NCBI GenBank assembly: GCA_020024475.1
Contig: JAHHTS010000046.1
Coordinates: forward strand, 1 to 17,411
DNA from: Oscillospiraceae bacterium
GTDB taxonomy: Bacteria; Bacillota; Clostridia; Oscillospirales; Ruminococcaceae
Length of the DNA stretch: 17,411 bases
Direction: 5' to 3'
Each line of letters starts with the position of its first letter. Position 1 is the stretch's first letter. Shown in pieces: positions 1 through 8,470 of this stretch. The notes beneath the pieces were generated by a model, which was not told the origin of the DNA, ran no database searches, and was given only the letters and a program-made list of their open reading frames with translations. A program made the translations under genes and the position numbers.

Positions 1-58
1 CATCTATAAAACAATTAAAGAAAGAAAAACTTACGGGGATTTGAGAATTAATTTATCA

Positions 59-1471
59 TTATTTATTTTTCTTATATTCTGTTAAGTTTGAACCATTATA
101 AGTGATAATCTCAATATTGTCTTTAAAATTTTCATACGCCTCTGTGGGCACATACGTTTCATATCCACCTTCTACCTCTTTTAAGTCATATTCAGAATCT
201 AAAACCACCCACGCATACTCTACTTTTTCTTCAGACTGCATTGTAATCTTTGTAAGCACTTCCCCCTTTTCTTCTTTGATCATCATTGTATCTAAATCTT
301 TAATTTCACTATCTTTACTAATTCGTTTTATAGATTCGATGGACGGATTGTATCGAATCTCTTTCATAGAATTCTGTTCAAAATATGCATCATTCAACAC
401 ATATTCTGCAACTTCAAAAACAACACAATCTGGTTTAAATATATTGTAATAATATGGAAAATCTATTATATTTTGATAATTATGAACATGGATATATTCT
501 CCAAATCCATTTTTCATGTAATCAATCCCATAAGCGTTCATGTAACTTCCTTGAAAAAATAATGCTCTGGGAGCATTTTCGCTTAATCTTTTTGGATTTA
601 TGTGATACCCAAAATTTTTATATGATGGATTTAATTTTAATTCCGTTAAATACTTTTGCGTGTTGTCTTCTAGAGTATTTAAATTTTTTATAGATATATT
701 AGGAGTTTTTTCATTAATTGGAAATTCTGAGACCTGAAGTGTCGTCTGTAAAACTTCATTAAATTCAAGTTCCTCTTTTTTATTCACATGAACTGTAGGA
801 ATCTGCTTCTTCAAATTTTCCAATATTGCATTTGTTCCATAATATGCTCCCAGTGAATTCCAATGATTCGCATCATATTTCTTGTTAAATACAGATTCAC
901 CTGACTCTTGTTTTTTTCTTAAAAGATCCGTATTATCAATAAAGTGTATCTTTTGATCTTCTAATTTTTTTACAAATTTGTCTACCCACTCTCGATTATA
1001 ATTCACCCCATCTAGTAAGTATTCAGTTAAGACAGCTGGCTTGGCAGGATTAAATACAAATAGAAATGGAACACCTCTTTCTTCGCAATAATCCTGTATT
1101 TTTTTTACCATACTTATAAAATCGTCATGATACGCTCCATATTCTTCGTTAACTGTAATCCCTTCTCCAAACACATATCCTTTTTTTCCATATGTATATA
1201 TGGGATGAACCATTTCTCCAAAAAATCGGTCATTTAAAAGTGTATACCATAAAATCATATCTTCTCGAAATCCTATTCGATCATTTATATACGCTTCAAT
1301 ATTTTGTTTATTCAAATTCCCCTTGGATATTTCCTCTTTTGAAAATGGATTGTTAACTAATGTCTTGTTATCAATTTTTGAAATTGCATTATCTTTAAAA
1401 TTAAAGTTTATAATAGGTGCAAGTACTATCATCGCAAATATCAGCACAAAAATTACTTTTATTTTTCTCAT
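59..1471 (-). CDS. AlgX/DltD-like extracytoplasmic O-acetylation protein
   Basis: Likely the surface-exposed partner of the MBOAT protein, moving acyl groups (probably acetyl) onto the polysaccharide outside the membrane. The 470-residue protein has a hydrophobic N-terminal anchor at about residues 5-22 followed by a soluble extracytoplasmic part. The motif YDANHWNSLGA (199-209) resembles the Asp-x-His-Trp block of AlgX/AlgJ SGNH-like acetyltransferases. A candidate nucleophile Ser309 lies in FFQGSY after a beta strand. The acidic residue is three places before the His, where AlgX has it two places before, so the catalytic assignment is tentative. The start is well supported, with AGGAGA a few bases before the ATG. 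The gap to the upstream MBOAT gene is 8 bases, so the two are probably co-translated. It is the last gene of the operon in this window. No terminator follows in the 58 bases left. Confidence 0.75.
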   Translation of the reverse strand: MRKIKVIFVLIFAMIVLAPIINFNFKDNAISKIDNKTLVNNPFSKEEISKGNLNKQNIEAYINDRIGFREDMILWYTLLNDRFFGEMVHPIYTYGKKGYVFGEGITVNEEYGAYHDDFISMVKKIQDYCEERGVPFLFVFNPAKPAVLTEYLLDGVNYNREWVDKFVKKLEDQKIHFIDNTDLLRKKQESGESVFNKKYDANHWNSLGAYYGTNAILENLKKQIPTVHVNKKEELEFNEVLQTTLQVSEFPINEKTPNISIKNLNTLEDNTQKYLTELKLNPSYKNFGYHINPKRLSENAPRALFFQGSYMNAYGIDYMKNGFGEYIHVHNYQNIIDFPYYYNIFKPDCVVFEVAEYVLNDAYFEQNSMKEIRYNPSIESIKRISKDSEIKDLDTMMIKEEKGEVLTKITMQSEEKVEYAWVVLDSEYDLKEVEGGYETYVPTEAYENFKDNIEIITYNGSNLTEYKKNK

Positions 1472-1479
1472 CTGTTCTC

Positions 1480-2979
1480 CTAATATTGAAAATAAATAAA
1501 TGGACTATATGTAGAATTTACCATGAAACATATTGACAGTATAAACAACCCCATCAATACTATTTCCTGTATTAAATATCCTACTTTTCTTTCTTTGAAA
1601 TTTTGATATTTTAATTGTATTTTCGAACAGCCTAAAACCGTTGCCCCCAAAACACCAATAATAACAAACGATATCGTTCTTATACTCAAAAAATAATGCC
1701 AAGTATAAGAAATACGATCAAATTTAATTATTCCAAAAACGACACCTAACATTGAAACTGTTTCCGATAAATTTTCGAATCTAAAAAATTGCCACAAAAA
1801 CATCACAATCATCATTGTACATACGTATTTCACAAAATCCGGTACCTTTTTGTATCTCTTCTTTTCACAAATCAATCGTTCCAACACCATTAACCCACCA
1901 TTAATCATGCCCCATAATATATAATTCTTTCCAGCACCATGCCATATACCTGTTAACATAAAAACTATAAACAAATTTCGTAATGTTGTTATTTTTCCTT
2001 TTCTATTTCCCCCTAACGGAATATACACATATTCCCTAAACCACGTTCCCAATGAAATATGCCATCTTCTCCAAAATTCTGTGATAGATTTTGACCTATA
2101 TGGAAAATTGAAATTTTCTTTAAATTCAAATCCAAACAACTTGGATAATCCTATAGCAATGTCAGAATAACTAGAAAAATCATAATAAATCTGAAGCATA
2201 TATATTATTAGCGATATAATTGCTGTTACTTGATCAATTCCACTATTGCCAATTTTTGAAAGCATTTGTCCAAAAACATCTGCTAAAAGTAGTTTTTTAG
2301 AAAATCCTATAACAATTCTATTAATACCATCGATTGTCAATTCTAGGCTATTTTCGCGCCCACTTATTTGTTTTTGAAAATCTCTCCATAAGACAATCGG
2401 ACCAGATACAATTTTAGGAAAAAATAAAATATACAATGCACAGTCAATAAAACTTCCAGCCACGGACTTTTCCTTATAAATATCCACCAAATATGAAATT
2501 GCGGAAAATGTTATAAAAGACAACCCTAGCGGTGCATACAGTGTGTGTACTTTGACATTATCAGAAAATGCATAATTCCAAAGATATGCAATAATCCCCG
2601 AATATTTATAATAGACGAGATAAAACAAAACAATAGCTATTGAAATTATAAGCGGTATGATTGCAATATAAAACTTTTTATGCATATTCTCATTATTATC
2701 TTGCTCAATATTAATATATAATCTTTTAAACTTGCATGCAGAAATATATTTCGAAAAAATATATATTCCCAATATATAGAGAACCAATTTTAGTCCGCTC
2801 GACACTCCTGACCACATATAAAATCCAAGACTGAAAAAAATAATGACTAAATCTTTAATTCTATACCTTTCTATATATGTTTCCAATGTTTTTATTCGGC
2901 ATAGTGCATTCACAATCATATATAAGGTAATGCAACTGGGAAAAAAAACAAACAAAAAAAGTTGTGTTGTAAATATCAT
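1480..2979 (-). CDS. MBOAT family membrane O-acyltransferase (AlgI/DltB type)
   Basis: Polytopic membrane acyltransferase that passes an acyl group (acetyl by analogy with AlgI, alanyl with DltB) across the membrane to an extracytoplasmic acceptor. The 499 residues have about ten hydrophobic segments. The family core is clear: FNFPYRSKSITEFWRRWHIS (290-309, with His307) and LTGIWHGAG (342-350, with the conserved His347). The N-terminus, MIF followed by a hydrophobic FLFVFFP stretch, is what the family normally shows, so the start is right even though no good Shine-Dalgarno lies close to it. The nearest one, AAAGGA at 3008-3013, is 28 bases upstream and abuts a three-codon reading frame. No dltA or dltC neighbour is present, which favours O-acetylation over D-alanylation. 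The following gene, 8 bases away, is its AlgX-like partner. Confidence 0.9.
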   Translation of the reverse strand: MIFTTQLFLFVFFPSCITLYMIVNALCRIKTLETYIERYRIKDLVIIFFSLGFYMWSGVSSGLKLVLYILGIYIFSKYISACKFKRLYINIEQDNNENMHKKFYIAIIPLIISIAIVLFYLVYYKYSGIIAYLWNYAFSDNVKVHTLYAPLGLSFITFSAISYLVDIYKEKSVAGSFIDCALYILFFPKIVSGPIVLWRDFQKQISGRENSLELTIDGINRIVIGFSKKLLLADVFGQMLSKIGNSGIDQVTAIISLIIYMLQIYYDFSSYSDIAIGLSKLFGFEFKENFNFPYRSKSITEFWRRWHISLGTWFREYVYIPLGGNRKGKITTLRNLFIVFMLTGIWHGAGKNYILWGMINGGLMVLERLICEKKRYKKVPDFVKYVCTMMIVMFLWQFFRFENLSETVSMLGVVFGIIKFDRISYTWHYFLSIRTISFVIIGVLGATVLGCSKIQLKYQNFKERKVGYLIQEIVLMGLFILSICFMVNSTYSPFIYFQY

Positions 2980-3070
2980 TTTATTACACGATGTTTTAAT
3001 TAAACATTCCTTTCTTCTTTATCATAAGTTTAAATCAACTATATCTTGCTTTCCATTTTGTATCTCTCAT
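2980..3070 (-). other. 91-base intergenic gap before the MBOAT gene
   Basis: One of only two gaps over 40 bases in the operon. It holds AAAGGA on the minus strand (3008-3013) directly followed by the tiny frame ATG TTT AAT TAA (2996-3007). A TATGAT hexamer lies further upstream with no recognisable -35 partner. No terminator-like hairpin is present. It may mark the junction where an O-acetylation module was added. Confidence 0.35.
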
Positions 3071-4168
3071 TTAAATTTGCAATACTTTTTCTATTGTATC
3101 ATACCATTTTTGTTTAATGTTTTCAGATTTAAATTGCTCTATATTTCTGCTACTTTCATTAGAAAATTTTTCTCTTAACTCTGAATCCAACATTAATTTT
3201 TTTATCTTGTCTGCCATAGCTTCACAATCATATTTATCAACTAGATAACCATCTGTTCCATCACAAATAATTTCTGATGGACCTGTTTCGATATCAAAAC
3301 TTACAATTGGAATCTTATTTGCTTTTGCCTCCAACAAAACCAGGGGAAGCCCCTCTCTATATGAAGTTAAAACATATAAACCACATTGTGAATATTTCGA
3401 ATACATTTCTTTTGTTTCTCCACATAAAATAACCTTATCTTCAAGATGAAATTGTTTTATTTTATCTGCAATCATCGGGTACTCTTTTCCATCTCCATAT
3501 ACTTTCCATACCCAGTCTGTTTCCTCCGAAAAAACTTTTTTCGCAACATCGATAAGAAGATCAAATCCTTTTTCTTTTGTCATTCTCCCCGCTGACAGAA
3601 TAGTTTTCGAAGTTTTATCATAAGGTTTTACAAACTTAAACACATTTTCGTCAATGGAATTATAGATGTATGTAACTTTGTTTTTGTCCGCCTTCATATA
3701 ACTAAAATAGTCTGACATACTTCTTTCCGTTAATGTAACAGTAAGGTTCGTGTTTCGATACGCAATTTTTCGATAGTTTGTTACTGTATTATCATCTAGT
3801 TGATTAATTAATGCCCCATGATCACAAAATATTTTCTTTACTTTCATTCCTTTGCATATAATTGATAGCACAACTCCTGAATAAGTTCCCATTGCCAAAA
3901 CACAATCTATATGCTCTTGATTTATAAATCTTCGAATCGAAAAAAAATTATCCATTATTACATTTCTAATTCTTGTTTTTGGGGTTCCTAGTTTTTTTTC
4001 ATAATGCACCTTGGAATCGAGTTTATATGCTATATCACTGTTTTTTTTCGATAATGAAACAAGGAACACCTCATAATACTCCGCTAACATTTTTGACAAA
4101 TTTGCTGTTACCTGTTCGACTCCACCTGTAACTGTCATATCATAATCCACCAAACATATTCGTTTCAC
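3071..4168 (-). CDS. GT4 family glycosyltransferase (GT-B fold)
   Basis: Cytoplasmic retaining glycosyltransferase that probably adds one sugar of the repeat unit from a nucleotide sugar. The 365-residue length is typical. The N-terminal acceptor domain carries the GGVEQV loop (15-20). The C-terminal donor domain carries SAGRMTKEKG (192-201, with Arg195 and Lys200, which normally contact the donor phosphates). The signature REGLPLVLLEA (271-281) gives the E-x7-E pair Glu272 and Glu280. There is no membrane span. The start is GTG, chosen because AGGAG lies 7 bases before it and no ATG fits better. The Shine-Dalgarno overlaps the TAG stop of the upstream GT2 gene, which suggests translational coupling. 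The sugar and linkage cannot be predicted. Confidence 0.9.
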   Translation of the reverse strand: MKRICLVDYDMTVTGGVEQVTANLSKMLAEYYEVFLVSLSKKNSDIAYKLDSKVHYEKKLGTPKTRIRNVIMDNFFSIRRFINQEHIDCVLAMGTYSGVVLSIICKGMKVKKIFCDHGALINQLDDNTVTNYRKIAYRNTNLTVTLTERSMSDYFSYMKADKNKVTYIYNSIDENVFKFVKPYDKTSKTILSAGRMTKEKGFDLLIDVAKKVFSEETDWVWKVYGDGKEYPMIADKIKQFHLEDKVILCGETKEMYSKYSQCGLYVLTSYREGLPLVLLEAKANKIPIVSFDIETGPSEIICDGTDGYLVDKYDCEAMADKIKKLMLDSELREKFSNESSRNIEQFKSENIKQKWYDTIEKVLQI

Positions 4169-4178
4169 TATTCGTCTC

Positions 4179-5162
4179 CTAACTTATAACCTTTTTTTTC
4201 TTCCTTCTAAACTCTATTCTCACAAACATATTATAGAATATAGGATGTATCATCAAGCCTATGGCCGCAATTTTCCTATTTCTCCCTACAAATGAATTAT
4301 TTTTCAACTTACTTTTATTCGCTCGAATTTCTTTTATAAGTTTTTTTCTCGTCGCTTTATCTTTAAAATTTTTAGTGAGTGCCATTTTGTCAAGCACATA
4401 AAAATAGGCAAAAAAACAACGAAATTCTGCAACTTCCAATAAATCCGGATAAAACTTTTCAATAATTTTTTTGTTTTTAATATATGCCTCTATGACACTT
4501 AAATCTTTTTTTCGGTATGGAGCTGTTGTTATGCTGTTTTCTCTATGTACATAATGATATTTCGGGGATGTTGAAATCACAATCTTTTCTGCTTGCAATA
4601 AAATTTCTAAAATTAAATGTGCATCTTCACTTAACTTTCCTACTGGATATCGCAAATTTTTAAAAATCTCTATTTTATACAATTTATTTACTGCATTAAC
4701 AGAAATTTTATTTGCCTCCAATACCATTGCCATAGCCTCTTTTTGCGTCGCAACAACACATTCATCTTTAGGGTATGCTCTTCTCACGATATCCGCATAC
4801 TCATTATATATTCCACATACCGCTATGTCTGCTTTCTGATTCGTTATTTGATTATAAAGATATTCATACATGTCTTCATCTATATAATCATCACTGTCTA
4901 TGAATCCTATATATTTTCCTGTTGCATTCTCAATTCCTGTGTTTCTTGCTGCACTCAAACCTTGATTTAGCTGATGAATTACTCGTATTCTACCATCTTT
5001 TTCTGCATAATTTTTGCATATTTTCAAACTATGATCTGTTGAGCCATCGTCAACTAGAAGAATTTCAACATCTGTAAATGTCTGATTCAAAAGAGAATCC
5101 AAGCATTTTTCTAGATACTTTTCTACATTATAAACCGGAACAACAATTGAAATTTCAGCCAT
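4179..5162 (-). CDS. GT2 family glycosyltransferase (GT-A fold)
   Basis: Inverting glycosyltransferase expected to add one sugar of the repeat unit at the cytoplasmic membrane face. The 327 residues begin with the GT2 hallmark ISIVVPVYNVEKYL. Acidic Asp38-Asp39 in LLVDDGS bind the nucleotide, and the DSDD block (89-92) supplies the metal-binding DxD. A Glu-Asp pair at 179-180 (SEDAH) is the likely catalytic base region. The C-terminus is basic (RRKKKK), fitting peripheral membrane binding, with no clear transmembrane helix. The ATG overlaps the stop of the upstream licD gene by one base (TAATG), a coupling arrangement, with AAAGGA 9 bases upstream. Donor and acceptor are unknown. Confidence 0.9.
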   Translation of the reverse strand: MAEISIVVPVYNVEKYLEKCLDSLLNQTFTDVEILLVDDGSTDHSLKICKNYAEKDGRIRVIHQLNQGLSAARNTGIENATGKYIGFIDSDDYIDEDMYEYLYNQITNQKADIAVCGIYNEYADIVRRAYPKDECVVATQKEAMAMVLEANKISVNAVNKLYKIEIFKNLRYPVGKLSEDAHLILEILLQAEKIVISTSPKYHYVHRENSITTAPYRKKDLSVIEAYIKNKKIIEKFYPDLLEVAEFRCFFAYFYVLDKMALTKNFKDKATRKKLIKEIRANKSKLKNNSFVGRNRKIAAIGLMIHPIFYNMFVRIEFRRKKKKVIS

Positions 5163-6028
5163 TACTTTTTATCCTTTCTACAATAATATTTTCCTTTATA
5201 TTGTTTATAAGAATTTTCAAGATCAATACATACAGCTTCATGTTTTGGAATTTGTTTTTCTACCGGTGGCATTTGCATATAATTTCCGAAAGCCATTTTT
5301 AAGTATGTATCATATCCCTTTGGTATTGGCATCTCATATCCTTCAAATTCCTTGTATACTGCTGTTTCAAAACAACTTTTTGGATATTCATTCACCATAT
5401 ATTGATATCTTGCACACAACTCTGTAACATATTCACACTCTTCAACAGGATACTTTGTCATTTGTTTTTCAGCAAACCTCCAAATTTTACATCGAATCTT
5501 CCATCCAGGTGCCAAAAATAACATAATTTTTCCTATTGTTTCTAGCAATTTTCCTTTACTTGTTGGAGCTTCCTGATTGCAATATATTTGATATATTAGC
5601 GCCCAAAATATCTGTACTTTTCGCTTTATTTTTGAAGAAGGACATCCATCTAACGGTAAGATTTCCAAACGTATACCATGATTAATGTCTAAATCTGCCT
5701 GTCTTTCTTTTATAAAAGTTGTATCTTCGTCAGAAATCGCGCTTAATAAAGATCTGTAAAACTTCTCTTCACTACTTCTACAAAATTTATATTTTTTATT
5801 GTATTTACTTTTGTTCCACAAATCTGTTAATTTTTCGTAATCCTTGCGAGGCATGAATACATCTATATCATCATCCCATGGAATAAATCCTTGATGTCTC
5901 AAAGTTCCTATACAGCATCCACCACAAAAATAAAAGAGAAGATTATTTTCTTCACAAAATTTTTTAAAAACCAATAATATTTCTATACTTTTGTTTTGAA
6001 GCAATTTTAAGTCTCCATAAGTCTCCAT
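5162..6028 (-). CDS. LicD family phosphotransferase (copy 1)
   Basis: LicD enzymes transfer a phospho-alcohol from a CDP donor to a glycan: phosphocholine in Streptococcus and Haemophilus, ribitol phosphate in the related human fukutin and FKRP. The 288 residues carry the core GTLRHQGFIPWDDDIDVFMP (41-60), whose Asp52, Asp53, Asp54 and Asp56 are the expected metal-binding residues. A cysteine-rich CGGCC precedes it. A second copy lies at 11734-12603 and is about half identical by eye along its whole length, ending in the same NSYKQYK..YYC block. CDP-ribitol is the likeliest donor because TarI and TarJ homologues are in the operon and no choline genes are seen. The ATG has AGGAG 9 bases upstream. 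The first 20 bases are a perfect 10-base tandem repeat. Confidence 0.88.
   Translation of the reverse strand: METYGDLKLLQNKSIEILLVFKKFCEENNLLFYFCGGCCIGTLRHQGFIPWDDDIDVFMPRKDYEKLTDLWNKSKYNKKYKFCRSSEEKFYRSLLSAISDEDTTFIKERQADLDINHGIRLEILPLDGCPSSKIKRKVQIFWALIYQIYCNQEAPTSKGKLLETIGKIMLFLAPGWKIRCKIWRFAEKQMTKYPVEECEYVTELCARYQYMVNEYPKSCFETAVYKEFEGYEMPIPKGYDTYLKMAFGNYMQMPPVEKQIPKHEAVCIDLENSYKQYKGKYYCRKDKK
6009..6028 (-). repeat. 10-base perfect tandem repeat on a licD start codon
   Basis: On the minus strand the first 20 bases of the gene are two identical copies of ATGGAGACTT. The first copy contains the start codon used. The second copy's ATG is out of frame. Ten bases is not a multiple of three. 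Loss of one copy would give ATG GAG ACT TAA, a stop at codon four, and gain of one would shift the frame. Only two copies are present, so slippage is possible but unproven. Confidence 0.9.
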
Positions 6029-6040
6029 AGATATTGTCTC

Positions 6041-7537
6041 CTATCCTTCAATTCCTATATTATCGAAATTATTTTTGTTTTTTATAAACATACTTAAAAA
6101 AAACGAAAAGATTATTATTCCTATAATTGTAATCCAAAATTGGTACGAAATCAAAAACAACAAAAATGAACATGATTCTGCTCTAGGTACGAAAAATATG
6201 CTAGTTACAATGTTCAAAATGATCGTAGATATCAACCAGTTTTTCCCAAATCCATATGATATGAACATACAAATCATTCCTAAAAATATACTAAATGCAA
6301 TTATCCCCGGATAGCCCCAATCAATATAATTTTCAATGATATATGAGGATCCTCTTCCTTCTCCTGCTATATAACGTGACCCAAGAATTGTATATGAAAT
6401 AGCATGCGAAAAACTATGTCCATTGTAAACAGCCTTTAAACAATTTCCATTTCCCAAATCAGGAGTATTAAAGAGTTTCCGTCCTAATGTGTTATGATAA
6501 AAATAATTACTAAGTGCTCCAAATGTGTATGTTTGATTTTCTCTATAAGGTAATTTATCTTGATTGATGTATCCTTGAAGCAGCGTATCATAAGTTGTAC
6601 CTTGTTTATACATAAAATCAACTGCCAGCTCACTTGCTCCCATTTTTATTCCTTCATCTGCACGTAAATAATTATAAGCACCCAGGAACAAAATAAATAC
6701 TGGTATAGCAATAACAATTATTGTTTTTTCAAATTTACCAATCCAGACTTCCTTATTCTCCCCCAATCTATCACGCAAAACATAATATACAAATGCAAAC
6801 AAACAATTCAGAACAAACGGATTTCTTGCTCCTATTTTTAACATTGGTAATGCTGAAATAATGTAAGTACACAGCACGAAGAATGTTTCTATTTTAGGTG
6901 GTTTAAATGCTAAATAAATACATAAAACATATGGCATGCAATTTGCACTAAATTTCAAAAAAAATGGTAGCCTTGATTTGTAGATAGAATAATAATCTTC
7001 GTAAAAATGTCCTGACATAATCAATAATTTGTCTATTTCCTTTATAAAAAAACAAATCATACAAATAAACAACGCTATCCTTGCTGCCTGAAAAAGTTTT
7101 TTGTTGTCAATAAATTTTATTTTCTTTTTCCTAACCCTTACTGTAGGAAATACCACAGTAAACACTTCATATATAATACAACCAAATACAATTGAAATCA
7201 TGGAGATTATGATTGCCGAAACCGCAAATACATTTGCCTCAACGGAATAACGCGTCCACCATGCTTTCCCCTCAAGATAGGGGATAAAGATTCTTGATAT
7301 TAAAAATAAGAAAAGTGTCATATGAAACAAAAAAACAGCAATTCTATTTCTAAACTCAAATATCGTAAATATAAGATTGCAGACTAAAACAAAAAGAAGC
7401 GCAAATAACATTAAATTGTATATTTGATTTACCCTTCCATAGTTAAGAAGTAATAGCCCTACTATACTGCTGCAGAGGTATAGGCCATATGATATTTTTT
7501 TCTTTGTAGAAATATTTTCTGACATTCGTTCACTCAT
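6041..7537 (-). CDS. Wzy-like oligosaccharide repeat-unit polymerase
   Basis: Integral membrane protein expected to polymerise flipped lipid-linked repeat units on the outer face of the membrane. The 498 residues hold about ten to twelve hydrophobic helices. One large extracytoplasmic loop (about 290-408) ends in GEGRGSSYIIENYIDWGYPG (392-411), a pattern common near the end of the long loop in Wzy proteins. An Arg-containing GARNPF (236-241) near the middle is a candidate active-loop residue. Sequence conservation is always low in this family, so the call rests on topology, loop placement and its place beside a flippase. Four Arg/Lys-rich cytoplasmic loops follow the positive-inside rule. The ATG is preceded by GAGG with a 7-base spacer. 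The gap to the upstream lipoprotein gene is 12 bases. Confidence 0.78.
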   Translation of the reverse strand: MSERMSENISTKKKISYGLYLCSSIVGLLLLNYGRVNQIYNLMLFALLFVLVCNLIFTIFEFRNRIAVFLFHMTLFLFLISRIFIPYLEGKAWWTRYSVEANVFAVSAIIISMISIVFGCIIYEVFTVVFPTVRVRKKKIKFIDNKKLFQAARIALFICMICFFIKEIDKLLIMSGHFYEDYYSIYKSRLPFFLKFSANCMPYVLCIYLAFKPPKIETFFVLCTYIISALPMLKIGARNPFVLNCLFAFVYYVLRDRLGENKEVWIGKFEKTIIVIAIPVFILFLGAYNYLRADEGIKMGASELAVDFMYKQGTTYDTLLQGYINQDKLPYRENQTYTFGALSNYFYHNTLGRKLFNTPDLGNGNCLKAVYNGHSFSHAISYTILGSRYIAGEGRGSSYIIENYIDWGYPGIIAFSIFLGMICMFISYGFGKNWLISTIILNIVTSIFFVPRAESCSFLLFLISYQFWITIIGIIIFSFFLSMFIKNKNNFDNIGIEG

Positions 7538-7549
7538 TTTATTTCCTCT

Positions 7550-8470
7550 TTATAATCTTCCTGCTGCTTCTTTTAGAGCTATAATATATTCACTTAAGTC
7601 AATGTCACAAATCTTTCCCAAATCTGTATTAATCTTTGGAACATTCGTATTAATTCCGTCCCCTTTATCATATGTTTCAACCTCATATGCCTCTAACATA
7701 TTAAGCCCATTAATGTATTCTTCGTATCCTTTAAGATTATTAACCCATTCTTTTGCCTCTACATCATCATGCGATTTTTCTTTCATTGATCTAGTATCTG
7801 TACCTGACAAACATTTTGTACTATATCTGTCCATATATGAATAACAAATCTTATACCTATAATCTGTCGCGACAAAAACAATAGATGTATCTACTTGATT
7901 CTCTTCTACACTTATCCTTACATTCTCTCCTACTGCTATCCTTGTTGCTTCAATCGGTGTAACATTATTAAATGCCTCTTCAATAAGTTGCAAAAAGATT
8001 TTAATATCGATACCTACTGCTGCACCCAAATCACTATCTACGTCTGGCACCATAGTATTTTCATTGTCTTTTTTATAAGTTTTTATATTTTTAACATCTT
8101 CTAATGACATTTGTTTTCCGACAATATAATTTTGAAGTGCATTTACCTGTGTTGACCATTCTCCAAATTCTGATTTATATGACAGTCCATACGCGCTTTC
8201 TAATTCCTTATTCGTGAATAAATGGCGATCTTTCTTTGGATTTTGTTCCATTTGGTCTAAACATAAATAATTAATTTTATCATTCTTTAATCCAATCAAA
8301 GCATATGTTGTTCTTACTGTACCATCATCAAGCACCTCGTTCTTTACTGCATGTCCTATTTCTGTATATTTGATTTCAGGAATTTCTGCTTTTCCCTTTG
8401 TCTTTGTTGTACACGCACTTGACAAAACTGCAATAACAATAGCCATCAACAAAATTTTATATTTTTTCAT
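7550..8470 (-). CDS. Uncharacterised lipoprotein with two internal repeats
   Basis: Function not known. The 306 residues start with a lipoprotein signal peptide ending in LSSAC, with Cys20 as the lipidation site, so the mature protein should sit on the outer membrane face. The rest appears to be two related units of about 130 residues (about 36-168 and 176-304). Each ends in the same order of elements: a Glu-Trp (104-105 and 241-242), a YIVGK or YINGL helix, an acidic linker with VP, then SDLG/TDLG and ID plus an alpha helix. I recall similar single units in secreted lipoproteins of Clostridia, some linked to FMN-binding-type domains, but I cannot verify this. It overlaps the flippase stop in ATGA and sits just before the polymerase gene, so a role in polymer export or modification is plausible. 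No catalytic motif is visible. Confidence 0.8.
   Translation of the reverse strand: MKKYKILLMAIVIAVLSSACTTKTKGKAEIPEIKYTEIGHAVKNEVLDDGTVRTTYALIGLKNDKINYLCLDQMEQNPKKDRHLFTNKELESAYGLSYKSEFGEWSTQVNALQNYIVGKQMSLEDVKNIKTYKKDNENTMVPDVDSDLGAAVGIDIKIFLQLIEEAFNNVTPIEATRIAVGENVRISVEENQVDTSIVFVATDYRYKICYSYMDRYSTKCLSGTDTRSMKEKSHDDVEAKEWVNNLKGYEEYINGLNMLEAYEVETYDKGDGINTNVPKINTDLGKICDIDLSEYIIALKEAAGRL

Noticed and set aside
1..58. Terminator or a next minus-strand gene starting at base 3
   Set aside because: No hairpin with a U-run is present. The ATG complement at 1-3 has no Shine-Dalgarno, and no coding sequence is available to judge it.
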